A DNA stretch of 21,811 bases from JAYQUR01 sp038133505 (GCA_038133505.1 JAYPTI010000036.1:1-21811), one strand, 5' to 3'; counted from the stretch's first letter, positions 7,400-15,222 are shown. The notes: generated by a model not told the origin, from the letters alone. A program made the numbers and translations.

Positions 7400-8374
7400 T
7401 CAGCTATCCAGAACGCTCTCGTGGAACAGGCGTTCGGGCGGGTAGGGAGCGGAAATCAGTCCCTGGTCGGCGCTGTATGCGATGAAGTTCGCGATGTTCT
7501 CGCGGTTGACCTTGAAGCCCGAGGGCCAGATGTCGCCGCCGAACAGGTCGTCCTGCGCTTCGAGCGCGTTGCGGGCGAAGGCAATCTCGGAATAGCCGGG
7601 GTCCTCGTAGTAGTCGCGCGCGATCCGCTTCGCGTCCTCCCACATGGAAATGACGGCGCGCGGAAGTTCGGGCTCGCGCTCCACGATCTCCTTGCGGAAA
7701 GCCATGATGTGCATGATCGGGAAGTAGCCGAGCTTGTCGTAGTAGGTCTTGCACTCGGCTGCAGGGTCGGCGAACAGCCGCCTGATCTTGCCGCCCGACT
7801 CAAGCACCTCGCGCGGCGGGTGGGGAAAGATCATCGCCTCGACCTCGCCCGACATCAGCAGGTCCACGCCGCGGCGGCCGTCCGACAGCCATTCGATCTT
7901 CGCACTCGGCGGCGGTTCCCACGCGACGGCCTCGGTCGCTTCCATGATCCAGTGAATGTCCTCCCACGGTACGCCGTAGAAGAATTTCAGGTCGCCCTTT
8001 ACGAGGACTGACATCGTGGTCTGGAAGGCGCGCAGTGCGACCTTGCGGCCTTTCAGGTCCTGCGGCGTTTCGATGCCTGCGTCATTGCGGACGTAAATGT
8101 GGTTCTGGCTGAACAGGCGGCGCGGGAAGACCGGCGTCGCGATGAAATCGGCGCCGCGTTCGGTCGCCATGATGTAGGACGAGAACGACAGCTCGCAGAT
8201 GTCGAACTCGTTGTCGCGGATCATGCGCTCGTGCCGGTCGCGTCCGTTGCGGTGGTCGTGATCGATCCCGACCTCGAGCGGTTCGATCTCGAGCCCTTTC
8301 GGCATCGCGACCTGACCCGAGAAGAACGGCACGTGGCGGTCGTATCGCTCGAGCGCCATCGTATAGCTGGCCAT
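7400..8374 (-). CDS. 4,5-dihydroxyphthalate decarboxylase-like protein
   Basis: A 324-residue protein with the type II periplasmic-binding fold but no signal peptide. The segments FDICELSFSSYIMATERG, IATPVFPRRLFSQNHIYV, GIETPQDLKGRKVAL and YGVPWEDIHWI resemble 4,5-dihydroxyphthalate decarboxylase (Pht5-type) proteins, which have this fold but act as cytoplasmic, cofactor-free decarboxylases. Relatives are often annotated as ABC transporter substrate-binding proteins; the missing signal peptide and the absence of any permease or ATPase gene nearby argue for an enzyme. ATG 8374 follows AAGGGAGGGAAC, one of the strongest ribosome binding sites here. It stands between the CoA-transferase-like pair and the thioesterase, which suits decarboxylation of an aromatic or unsaturated dicarboxylic intermediate. 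Substrate is inferred only by family. Confidence 0.82.
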   Translation of the reverse strand: MASYTMALERYDRHVPFFSGQVAMPKGLEIEPLEVGIDHDHRNGRDRHERMIRDNEFDICELSFSSYIMATERGADFIATPVFPRRLFSQNHIYVRNDAGIETPQDLKGRKVALRAFQTTMSVLVKGDLKFFYGVPWEDIHWIMEATEAVAWEPPPSAKIEWLSDGRRGVDLLMSGEVEAMIFPHPPREVLESGGKIRRLFADPAAECKTYYDKLGYFPIMHIMAFRKEIVEREPELPRAVISMWEDAKRIARDYYEDPGYSEIAFARNALEAQDDLFGGDIWPSGFKVNRENIANFIAYSADQGLISAPYPPERLFHESVLDS

Positions 8375-8426
8375 TTGTTCCCTCCCTTGATTGGGAGTGA
8401 CTATAGCAGCCGGGCAGGGGGGAGAG

Positions 8427-9158
8427 TCAGCCGTTCCAGCCGAGTCGCATACGCGCGAATTCGGGGTAGGTTTCCGCGATCATCGGCGCGACCTTCGTGC
8501 GGATGATGTCGAGACGCTCGGGTTCGGGCGGCGGTACCGGCCCGACATCCGAGTCGTAGTAGAAATCGAAACCGGTATTGTCGAGGACCTCTTCCAGCGT
8601 CGCTCCCGGCAAAAGGCCTTCGAGCCGGAAACTTCGGAGCGCCTTGTCGTACAGGAACACGCACAGGCTGGTGATCAGGGCATAGGGACCGCCAGGCCGG
8701 TAGACTTCGGGCGGACTCCAGCCGGGCGCGCTGATGAAATCCACCTTGTCGACGAAGACCCGGCGCGAATGCTCCTCGCGGAACAGGATCACGCGCGGCA
8801 CCATGAAATAAAGATCGGCCGAGCCGACGCTCCCGGGAAAACGCGTGTCCGCGTTGGGATAGTCGCCGGTGCCGACGAGGTTGATGTTGCCTTCGCCGTC
8901 GATCTGCCCGCCGCCGAGAAAGAACGCATCGACGCGCCCCTGTCCGGCGCGGTCGAACAGTTCGGGGCCGCCGTCGTTGAACGGGTTGTGGACGTTGCTG
9001 CCGAGGATCGAGGCGCGCGACGAGCCCATCGTCAGCTCCTGCATGAGCAGCGCGGCGCTGCCGGGAATCGGGGAGGCCGTGCCGACGGCGACGTTGGTGC
9101 ATCCCCGGAGCATCCGCGCGACGGCGCAGATCAGCAGCTCTTCGCGCGAATAATCCAT
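8427..9158 (-). CDS. CoA-transferase family I, subunit B (glutaconate CoA-transferase B / IpdB-like)
   Basis: A 243-residue beta-type subunit of class I CoA-transferases. The start MDYSREELLICAVARML (ATG 9158) is the usual N-terminus; an ATG at 9185 would overlap subunit A by 23 bases and add an unlikely RRPPPDE stretch. Family marks are VGTASPIPGSAALL, DAFFLGGGQIDGEGNIN and KVDFISAPGW. True transferases carry a catalytic Glu after the first helices (ESG/ENG-type motif); here the matching stretch reads SRASILGSNVH (47-57) and has no Glu. This is the situation in the steroid ring-cleaving hydrolase IpdAB, so hydrolytic C-C cleavage is an alternative to CoA transfer. It follows subunit A after 4 bases. 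Confidence 0.85.
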   Translation of the reverse strand: MDYSREELLICAVARMLRGCTNVAVGTASPIPGSAALLMQELTMGSSRASILGSNVHNPFNDGGPELFDRAGQGRVDAFFLGGGQIDGEGNINLVGTGDYPNADTRFPGSVGSADLYFMVPRVILFREEHSRRVFVDKVDFISAPGWSPPEVYRPGGPYALITSLCVFLYDKALRSFRLEGLLPGATLEEVLDNTGFDFYYDSDVGPVPPPEPERLDIIRTKVAPMIAETYPEFARMRLGWNG

Positions 9159-9162
9159 TTCG

Positions 9163-9993
9163 TCAGGCGGCGGCCTGCGCGCCATAGACGTGGCGCTCGA
9201 GGTAGGCGGCGAAGCCTTCGTCGCTCTTGGCGGCCGTGAAGTAGGCCTTCAGATGATCGCCGTCGCGCTCGTAGGCGCCGGCGAGCGACAGCGGCCAGGC
9301 GCCGCGCGGCGCGTGCGCGACCGCGCCGACGTAAACAGGCGGGATCGTCCCCGCAACCATCCGCTCGTCGTCCATCAGGTTGCCGTCCCAGACTTCCTCG
9401 ACGGTCACGAAGCATTCGGCCGAAGCATGGGCGAGAAGGACGCATTCGCGTCGTGGGCCGACCCAGACGTTGCCGTTCGCATCGCCGTAGCGCGCGTGAA
9501 AGATCGCGACGTCCGGCCGGACGGCCGGAAGCAGCACGACCGGGTCGCCGCCGTTCGCAAACGGATTGTCCATCGTCTTCCAGTCCGCGCGGTTCGCGAG
9601 AACGTCCGAGCCGAGAATGCCGCGAAGCGGGATGAACGGCGCCCCCTTTTCGGAGGCTTGGAGTTCGGCATAGATGGCCGGGCAGGTCGCGTCGCGGATG
9701 ACGATCTCGCCGTTTTCGACCGCGCGGCGGAAGCGCGGCGCATAACCGAACTCGCCGAGCGAGACGCCGCTCGTCTCGAGCTCCGCGATGCAGCCGGCGC
9801 CGATCAGCATGTCGACCTGGATCGACGAAACCGGCACGGTGAGAACCCGGAGATCCTTCGCGCCGCGCTTGATCAGCGCGCGCGTCAGCGCCATCGCCGC
9901 GCCGCCGTCTTCCTTCGGCAGGCCGACGAGGGCGCCGTCGGGAATGCGCTTTGCGATCTGATCGACCGACAGGTAGTTTTCCGGGACAGACAT
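9163..9993 (-). CDS. CoA-transferase family I, subunit A (glutaconate CoA-transferase A / IpdA-like)
   Basis: A 276-residue alpha-type subunit. It shows IPDGALVGLPKEDGGAAMAL at the N-terminus, EFGYAPRFRRAVENGEIVI, KGAPFIPLRGILGSDVL and RPDVAIFHARYGDANGNVW, the usual landmarks of glutaconate CoA-transferase A and IpdA proteins. It would form a heterotetramer with the next gene and either move CoA between an acyl-CoA and a free acid or, if the B subunit truly lacks the catalytic Glu, act as a hydrolase on a cyclic CoA thioester. ATG 9993 follows TGGAGTC at a short distance. It is the first gene of the minus-strand operon and is divergent from the lipocalin-like gene with only 40 bases between the two starts. 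Confidence 0.87.
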   Translation of the reverse strand: MSVPENYLSVDQIAKRIPDGALVGLPKEDGGAAMALTRALIKRGAKDLRVLTVPVSSIQVDMLIGAGCIAELETSGVSLGEFGYAPRFRRAVENGEIVIRDATCPAIYAELQASEKGAPFIPLRGILGSDVLANRADWKTMDNPFANGGDPVVLLPAVRPDVAIFHARYGDANGNVWVGPRRECVLLAHASAECFVTVEEVWDGNLMDDERMVAGTIPPVYVGAVAHAPRGAWPLSLAGAYERDGDHLKAYFTAAKSDEGFAAYLERHVYGAQAAA

Positions 9994-10033
9994 GACTCCA
10001 TTTTGCGCGTAACCGGTAGAAAAGGGAATTCGT
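9994..10033. promoter_or_regulatory. Short divergent intergenic region
   Basis: Forty bases separate the start of the minus-strand operon (9993) and the plus-strand lipocalin-like gene (10034). It must hold the ribosome binding sites of both genes (GGAG for the left gene, AAAAGGGAA for the right one). No convincing -35/-10 pair fits, so at least one promoter must overlap coding sequence or lie inside the neighbour. No operator-like dyad is obvious. Confidence 0.35.
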
Positions 10034-10462
10034 ATGACACACGACGATCTGGTGGGGACTTGGTCGTTGATCCGCTTCTGGTTTACCGATGATGACGGGG
10101 TCGAGGTGGATCCGCTCGGCGATGACGCCGTCGGGCATCTATTGCTCGCCGGCGACGGGCACTATGCCTTCACGATGATGCGCCAAGGCCGTACGCATTA
10201 TGAAGGCGGAGACGTTCTGAAGGGTAGCGAAGTGGAAAAATCGGAAGCAGCCGACGGTTATGTGTCGTTCGGCGGCGACTGGGATTTCGACGGTCAAGCG
10301 ATCCGCTTCGGCGTGACTTACAGCTTCTTTCCGAACTGGGTGGGTGGCGAACAGCAGCGTCTGGCGGCGATGGACGGCGAGGAACTCGTGCTGCGAACGG
10401 CAAGATCGATCCTCGTGGCGGGCAAGGTCCACCGCGGTGCCGCGCGGTTCCGGCGACTGTAG
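10034..10462 (+). CDS. Lipocalin-like domain protein
   Basis: A 142-residue protein starting at ATG 10034 after AAAAGGGAA. It opens with LVGTWSLIRFWFTDDDG, and continues with GHLLLAGDGHYAFTMMR and a series of short beta strands. The L-x-GTW-x-L start followed by a G-x-L-x-x-x-x-x-G-x-Y-s hairpin is characteristic of the lipocalin-like (Lipocalin_5) family, small beta barrels without signal peptide found in many soil and marine bacteria, often near dehydrogenases. The ligand and role of this family are not established; a small hydrophobic ligand is the usual guess. It precedes the MDR gene by 18 bases and probably forms an operon with it. Confidence 0.75.
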   Translation: MTHDDLVGTWSLIRFWFTDDDGVEVDPLGDDAVGHLLLAGDGHYAFTMMRQGRTHYEGGDVLKGSEVEKSEAADGYVSFGGDWDFDGQAIRFGVTYSFFPNWVGGEQQRLAAMDGEELVLRTARSILVAGKVHRGAARFRRL

Positions 10463-10480
10463 AGGGAAGGGGGGAACGAG

Positions 10481-11491
10481 ATGAAAACCTGGCGGATCGA
10501 AAACGACGACGGGATCGACGCGCTCAACCTGATCGATGTCGACGTGGGGGATCCGGGGCCCGGCGAGCTCCGTGTGAAGGTTCGGACGTCGTCGATCAAC
10601 CGGCGCGACATGAACACGGTCGCCGCGCCGTCCGCACGCGGGACGCCGCTGCCGTGCATCCCGAACTCGGACATGGCGGGCGAGGTCGTTGCCGTGGGCG
10701 ACGGCGTGCGCGATTTCAAGCCGGGCGATCGTGTCGCGAGCTGTTTCTTCAAGCGCTGGGAAGCCGGCCGCATGAACGGCGCGATCATGGCGAGCGCGCT
10801 GGGAGGCGCCGAGCAAGGGATGCTGTCAGAAGAGACGATCCTGCCGGAGGGCGCGCTGGTCGCGCTGCCCGACCATTTGAGCTGGGACGAGGCCGGCACG
10901 CTGACCTGCGCCGGCGTGACGGCGTGGAATGCGCTCGTCGAGCAGGGCGGGCTCAAGGCGGGTGATACGGTGTTACTTCTTGGGACCGGCGGCGTTTCAA
11001 TCTTCGGCCTCCAGATTGCGAAGGCGATGGGCGCGCGGGTGATCATCACGTCGAAGAGCGGCGAGAAGCTGGAACGCGCCCGGGAAATGGGTGCGGACGA
11101 AACCATCAACTATGCGGAGACGCCGGACTGGGACGAGGCGGTCATGAAACTGACGGACGGCGTCGGCGTCGATCACGTGGTGGAAGTCGGCGGGCCGGGG
11201 ACGCTCCAGAAATCCATCGGCGCGCTGGCGATGGGCGGCCATATCGGGCTGATCGGCGTGCTGACCGGCGGCGAGATCAATCCGCTGCCGCTGATGCGTA
11301 AATCCGGAAAGCTCAGCGGAATCTATGTCGGCAGCCGCGAGATGTTCCGCAACCTGAACCAGGCGATTTCTGCCAACGGCATCAAACCTGTCATCGACAG
11401 GACGTTCGACTTCGGCGACGCCCGCGCGGCCTATCACGCGATGGGCGAGGACGGGCATTTCGGCAAGATTGTCATACGGGTCTCCGGCTGA
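10481..11491 (+). CDS. Zinc-free medium-chain dehydrogenase/reductase (quinone oxidoreductase-like)
   Basis: A 336-residue MDR protein starting at ATG 10481 after AGAGGGAAGGGGGGAACGAG. The N-terminal GroES-like domain has SSINRRDMN at the place where zinc alcohol dehydrogenases carry the catalytic Cys, and IPNSDMAGEVVAVGDGV; the structural-zinc Cys lobe is missing too, so this is a zinc-independent member. The Rossmann domain has LLLGTGGVSIFGLQIAKAMG (167-184), and strand 2 ends ITSKSGEKL, which favours NADP(H). Likely activity is NADPH-dependent reduction of an enone or quinone, or of an enoyl-CoA. It sits between the lipocalin-like gene and the MetE-type gene, all on one strand. Confidence 0.9.
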   Translation: MKTWRIENDDGIDALNLIDVDVGDPGPGELRVKVRTSSINRRDMNTVAAPSARGTPLPCIPNSDMAGEVVAVGDGVRDFKPGDRVASCFFKRWEAGRMNGAIMASALGGAEQGMLSEETILPEGALVALPDHLSWDEAGTLTCAGVTAWNALVEQGGLKAGDTVLLLGTGGVSIFGLQIAKAMGARVIITSKSGEKLERAREMGADETINYAETPDWDEAVMKLTDGVGVDHVVEVGGPGTLQKSIGALAMGGHIGLIGVLTGGEINPLPLMRKSGKLSGIYVGSREMFRNLNQAISANGIKPVIDRTFDFGDARAAYHAMGEDGHFGKIVIRVSG

Positions 11492-11544
11492 CATAACCCG
11501 ACAAACAAACGGCCGACAGCCAATAGACACACCGGGAGGAAATC

Positions 11545-12591
11545 ATGGCAAACAGCCCAATCGTCGCCCATTTCGTCGGCAGCATGCCGCTCGACGATGC
11601 GGAAAGCGTTTTCAGGAAGATCGGCAGCGACATGGCCGGATGCGTCCACCGGATTCCGGACGGAGAGACGGGCCGCCGCCGCCGCTGGATCAGCTTCATC
11701 AAAGACATCCTGCTCGAACATCCCGACATGGAAGTCGACCCGACGGTGCCGGTCTTCCAGTTCATCCAGTTCGACGGCAAGGTCGTCTTCGAGATCGATC
11801 AGGTCCGCTTCAAGGAAGGCGTCGATCCGGCGAAGGTCGTGTTCAACACCGGCTATGCCGACGATGCGATCCGTAACTTCCCGGCTTTCGACAAGCTTCA
11901 GTCCGAGGGCAAAATTCCGGCGGACGTGAAATACCAGATCTGCATGGCGACGCCGCTGGCGATCGCCTACATGTTCGTCTCGAAGCATGCGCGCGACGCG
12001 TTCATTCCGCGCTACAGCCAACACCTCGCCGACGAGGTCGGGCGAATCATGGCGGAGCTGCCGCACGACAAGATTTCCTATCAGTGGGACGTCTGCCAGG
12101 AGGTGCTTATGTGGGAAGGCTACCTCTCGCAGGAGGAGCACCCGAACTACAAGGCGGAGATCATGGAGTCGCTCTCCTGGCTCGGGACGCTGGTGCCGAA
12201 CGACGTCGAACTAGGATACCACCTCTGCTACGGCAGTCCGGCGGACGAGCACCTTATCCTGCCGAAGGACATGGGCAATCTCGTCGAGATCGCGAACGGC
12301 ATCGCGTCCAACGCGAAGCGTCCGCTGCAATACATCCATGTTCCGGTTCCGCACGACCGTGACGACGAGGCGTATTTCGCGCCGTTGAAGGACCTGAAGC
12401 TGGGCGAGGGCACGGAGCTCTATGTCGGCTGTATCCATGCCGGCCAGGCGGAAGGCAACGCGAACAAGCTCGCGCTCGCGCAGAAGTTCACGACCGTCCA
12501 TGGCGTCGGGGCGGAATGCGGACTCGGGCGCGGCAATGCCGACCTGTTCGACGACGTGCTCGAACAGCACCGGCGGCTGGCGGCGGGCTGA
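11545..12591 (+). CDS. Stand-alone MetE-type (cobalamin-independent methionine synthase C-domain-like) zinc TIM barrel
   Basis: A 348-residue protein starting at ATG 11545 after GGGAGGAAATC. It begins VAHFVGSMPLDDAESVFRKI, comparable to the TTIGSFP start of the MetE catalytic domain, and has RIPDGETGRRRRW, QWDVCQEVLMWEG, GYHLCYGSP and GAECGLGRG. His226-x-Cys228 and Cys325 match the H-x-C and CGL zinc ligands of MetE (HMCY and DCGLKTR); Glu248 is a candidate for the fourth ligand. The MetE N-terminal half is absent, so a normal methionine synthase is unlikely. The same zinc site activates a thiol in epoxyalkane:coenzyme M transferase, so a thiol-alkylating or demethylating role in catabolism is possible. 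Substrate unknown. It is convergent with a small gene 4 bases away. Confidence 0.75.
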   Translation: MANSPIVAHFVGSMPLDDAESVFRKIGSDMAGCVHRIPDGETGRRRRWISFIKDILLEHPDMEVDPTVPVFQFIQFDGKVVFEIDQVRFKEGVDPAKVVFNTGYADDAIRNFPAFDKLQSEGKIPADVKYQICMATPLAIAYMFVSKHARDAFIPRYSQHLADEVGRIMAELPHDKISYQWDVCQEVLMWEGYLSQEEHPNYKAEIMESLSWLGTLVPNDVELGYHLCYGSPADEHLILPKDMGNLVEIANGIASNAKRPLQYIHVPVPHDRDDEAYFAPLKDLKLGEGTELYVGCIHAGQAEGNANKLALAQKFTTVHGVGAECGLGRGNADLFDDVLEQHRRLAAG

Positions 12592-12595
12592 TCCG

Positions 12596-12772
12596 TCAGT
12601 TCGTCGACGAGGTGTCCTGTTCCGAGGCTTCGTAGGCTTTCAGGGCAGCATCGCGGTCCTCGCCGTAGGTCCTCAGTACGCGCCGGAGGACGTCGGCATC
12701 GCTTTCGTCTTCCGTTTGCGCGAGGCGGCGCAGCAGACCGTGCAGGTCGTCGCTGATCTCGATCGTCGGCAT
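12596..12772 (-). CDS. Small ribbon-helix-helix-like protein (58 aa)
   Basis: A 58-residue reading frame begins at ATG 12772 behind GAAGGGAGACGGCAA, 13 bases after the dioxygenase stop. It reads MPTIEISDDLHGLLRRLA, then an acidic turn, SDADVLRRVLRTYGEDRDAA, and a polar tail. A single beta strand (PTIEIS) followed by two helices is the layout of RHH/CopG/Arc-type DNA-binding proteins, where the strand residues touch the DNA. Size, start signal, codon use and position at the end of the operon support a real gene. It could autoregulate the GMC-dioxygenase operon or be an antitoxin-like remnant; no toxin gene is adjacent. Many conventional gene sets would miss it for its length. Confidence 0.68.
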   Translation of the reverse strand: MPTIEISDDLHGLLRRLAQTEDESDADVLRRVLRTYGEDRDAALKAYEASEQDTSSTN

Positions 12773-12785
12773 TTGCCGTCTCCCT

Positions 12786-13586
12786 TCAGGCCCTCCAGAT
12801 AACGGGATAATCCTCGCCGTCGAGCGGACCGCCCGGCGTCAGGTCCGGCGTCTCGGGCCGCGACGGCACGTAGTCCCGCGGCTCCCAGGTCGCGCGGCTG
12901 CCGCCGTAGCGCAGCGAGAGCGCGCGGCGGCGCGTGGCGGCACTGCTGTTGGGTGCTGCCGCGTGCAGTGTCGCGGCATGGAAGAACAGCGCGTCGCCGC
13001 GTTCCATCTCGAACATCTCGACGTTGTAGCGGTCGGGGTCGGCGTCGATGTCGGGTGCCGGCCCGTCGAAGTCGGCCGCGCCTTTTGCGTCTTCACCGCT
13101 GCCGATCATCACCGGCTTGAAGGTCTTGCCCCACAGGTGAGAGCCCTTCGCGAACTTCATTGCGCCGGAATCCTTCGTCACGCGGTCCAGGGGAATCCAC
13201 CAGGAGGCGAAGTCCTGCCAGGAAATGGCGAAATAGGGCAGGTCGTGATGCCAGTAGGTCGGCACGTCCGTGCCCGGCTCCTTCACCAGCAGATGCTCGT
13301 CGACGAGGTTCAGCTTGTCCGAGCGCAGCAGCGCTGCGGCCATCTCGCTCGCTGGCGAGTTCAGCATGAAATCGCGGAACGCCTCGTTGCGGCGGCTCAT
13401 GTGGTGATCGGTGAAGAACCGGCCTTCGCCGTCCTGGACGTATTCGCGCGACAGCGGGCTGGGCGACGCCATGACCTCGTCGACCGCATCTTCGATGCGG
13501 GCGAGCCAGTCATCGGGGAAGACGCCGCGCAGGACGATGACGCCGTCGCGTTCGAACGTCTCGATCTGGTCTTCGGTAGCGTTCAT
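12786..13586 (-). CDS. Phytanoyl-CoA dioxygenase (PhyH) family Fe(II)/2-oxoglutarate oxygenase
   Basis: A 266-residue jelly-roll oxygenase. DQIETFERDGVIVLRGVFP is the standard PhyH N-terminus. The iron facial triad is visible: His113-x-Asp115 in TYWHHDLPYF and distal His208 in FFHAATLHAAAPN; Arg227 in RRALSLRYGG is placed to bind the 2-oxoglutarate carboxylate. VDEHLLVKEPGT and SGAMKFAKGSH are typical family stretches. ATG 13586 follows GAGAGGGCA, and this Shine-Dalgarno overlaps the stop codon of the GMC gene, only 7 bases away. It would hydroxylate a small acid, amine or acyl compound with O2 and 2-oxoglutarate; bacterial PhyH relatives have very varied substrates. Coupling to the GMC gene suggests hydroxylation and alcohol oxidation of the same compound. 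Confidence 0.9.
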   Translation of the reverse strand: MNATEDQIETFERDGVIVLRGVFPDDWLARIEDAVDEVMASPSPLSREYVQDGEGRFFTDHHMSRRNEAFRDFMLNSPASEMAAALLRSDKLNLVDEHLLVKEPGTDVPTYWHHDLPYFAISWQDFASWWIPLDRVTKDSGAMKFAKGSHLWGKTFKPVMIGSGEDAKGAADFDGPAPDIDADPDRYNVEMFEMERGDALFFHAATLHAAAPNSSAATRRRALSLRYGGSRATWEPRDYVPSRPETPDLTPGGPLDGEDYPVIWRA

Positions 13587-13593
13587 TGCCCTC

Positions 13594-15222
13594 TCAGTTC
13601 ACATGTTCGGCAGGCAGCGCCTCGCGCCCGAGGATCATGTCGGACGCCTTCTCCGCCATCATCAGGATGGTCGAATTGATATGCGCTGAGGTGAGGTCCG
13701 GCATGGCCGAGCCGTCGACGACGCGCAGGCGGTCGATGCCACGGACCTTTAGATCGGGATCGAGGACGCAGTCGGGACCCGTGCCCATCGGGCAGGTGCA
13801 GGCGGGGTGTTCGATCGTCATGACCGTGCGGCGGATGAAATCCTCGATGTCGGCGTCGCTCTTTACCTCGGGGCCCGGCGTCTGTTCGCGTCCCCGGAAA
13901 GGTGAGAGCGCGTCCTGGTTGGCGCACTCGCGGGCGAGCTTGAAGCCCTCCCGCAGCAACACGAGGTCATCGTTGTCGGACAGGAACCGGAAGTCGAGCA
14001 CCAGAGGATCGCGCGGGTCTGTCGAGCGCAGGCGCGCCTCGCCCCGGCTCTTGGGGTGTACGATGCCGGCGCGGATCGCATAGCCGTCCTCGAACTTCGG
14101 CTTGATCACGGGGAACCACGGGTTGGCCTCTGCGGGCGCGCCGCGGAACAGGAATTCGAGATCGGCGACGTCCTTGTCCGGCGTGCTCTTGAGGAACGCG
14201 TGCATGCCGCCTGGGACGACCGTCGCCGGCCCGGTGCCGAAGAAATAGGCGCGCATCATGTTGACGGCGATCTTGTCGAAGCGGAGATCGTCGCGGAACT
14301 TGCTGGGGTTGGTCGGCCGCGTCCAGAAATTCGAGACGACGAGATGGTCTTGAAGGTTGTTTCCGACCGGCAGATCAGAGACGCAGTCGATGCCGTGCTG
14401 GCGAAGTTGGTCCGCCGGACCGATGCCCGACAGCATCAGGAGTTGCGGCGAATTGAACACGCCGCCCGACAGGATCACTTCCTGTGACGCGGTCGCCCGG
14501 ATGAGATTTCCCTTGCGGAAATACTCGACGCCCGTCGCCGTCGTGCCATCCATCAGGATGCGGGCGGCGTGCGCGCGGGTGACGACCGTCAGGTTCGCCC
14601 GCCCACGTGCGGGTTTTAGGAAGGCGTTGGCGGCTGAGGCGCGGCGCCCGTTCCGGATGGTATACTGGCCGCGTCCAAAGCCGGTCGGCTGCGGGCCGTT
14701 GTAGTCGCCGGTGACCGGAAGGCCGATCGCATGCGCAGCTTCGACCCAGGCATCATAGAGCGGGTCGCGCGTTTTGGCCCATTGCGTGCCAACCGGCCCG
14801 TCGCCGCCGCGCCAGTTACTCTCACCGTCTTCCCATGCTTCGCAGCGCTTGAAGTAGGGGAGCACCTCGGCGAACGACCAGCCGTCGGCGCCGTTTCGCG
14901 CCCAGCGGTCGTAGTCGCCGGGATGGCCGCGGGTGTAGGCCATCACGTTCACCGAGGACGAGCCGCCCAGGACCTTGCCGCGCTTGATGTGCAGCCGCCG
15001 GCCGCCGAGCGCCTCGTTCGGCTCCGTCATGTAGCCCCAGTCGTGGAGCTTGTGCTCGTGGATCTTGCCCATGCCGATGGGCACGTGAATCAGCGGATCC
15101 CAGTCCTTGCCGCCCGCTTCGAGCAGCAGGACAGATATATCCGGATTTTCGGTAAGCCGGCCGGCGAGCGTGCAGCCTGCCGAGCCCGCGCCGACAATGA
15201 TGTAGTCGTATCCGTACGCCAT
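13594..15222 (-). CDS. GMC oxidoreductase (choline/alcohol dehydrogenase-like)
   Basis: A 542-residue FAD enzyme starting MAYGYDYIIVGAGSAGCTLA (FAD loop 11-16). GMC signature 1 is RGKVLGGSSSVNVMAYTRG (81-99), signature 2 is GGVFNSPQLLMLSGIGP, and the C-terminus has EHPACTCPMG and DGSAMPDLTSAHINS. The active-site pair is probably His472 and Asn516, 44 residues apart as in choline oxidase (His466/Asn510), which marks primary alcohol oxidation to the aldehyde. No signal peptide is seen, so it is cytoplasmic or membrane-associated, passing electrons to quinone or O2. It follows the putative selenoprotein gene after 78 bases and leads into the PhyH gene. The closest annotations would be choline dehydrogenase or alkanol dehydrogenase; the alcohol used is not known. 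Confidence 0.94.
   Translation of the reverse strand: MAYGYDYIIVGAGSAGCTLAGRLTENPDISVLLLEAGGKDWDPLIHVPIGMGKIHEHKLHDWGYMTEPNEALGGRRLHIKRGKVLGGSSSVNVMAYTRGHPGDYDRWARNGADGWSFAEVLPYFKRCEAWEDGESNWRGGDGPVGTQWAKTRDPLYDAWVEAAHAIGLPVTGDYNGPQPTGFGRGQYTIRNGRRASAANAFLKPARGRANLTVVTRAHAARILMDGTTATGVEYFRKGNLIRATASQEVILSGGVFNSPQLLMLSGIGPADQLRQHGIDCVSDLPVGNNLQDHLVVSNFWTRPTNPSKFRDDLRFDKIAVNMMRAYFFGTGPATVVPGGMHAFLKSTPDKDVADLEFLFRGAPAEANPWFPVIKPKFEDGYAIRAGIVHPKSRGEARLRSTDPRDPLVLDFRFLSDNDDLVLLREGFKLARECANQDALSPFRGREQTPGPEVKSDADIEDFIRRTVMTIEHPACTCPMGTGPDCVLDPDLKVRGIDRLRVVDGSAMPDLTSAHINSTILMMAEKASDMILGREALPAEHVN

Noticed and set aside
9159..9185. Upstream start of CoA-transferase subunit B at ATG 9185
   Set aside because: It overlaps subunit A by 23 bases and adds ARRPPPDE, unlike the family N-terminus MDYSREEL at ATG 9158.
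12591..12598. Terminator between the convergent MetE-type and RHH-like genes
   Set aside because: Only 4 bases separate the stops and no stem with T-run is seen.
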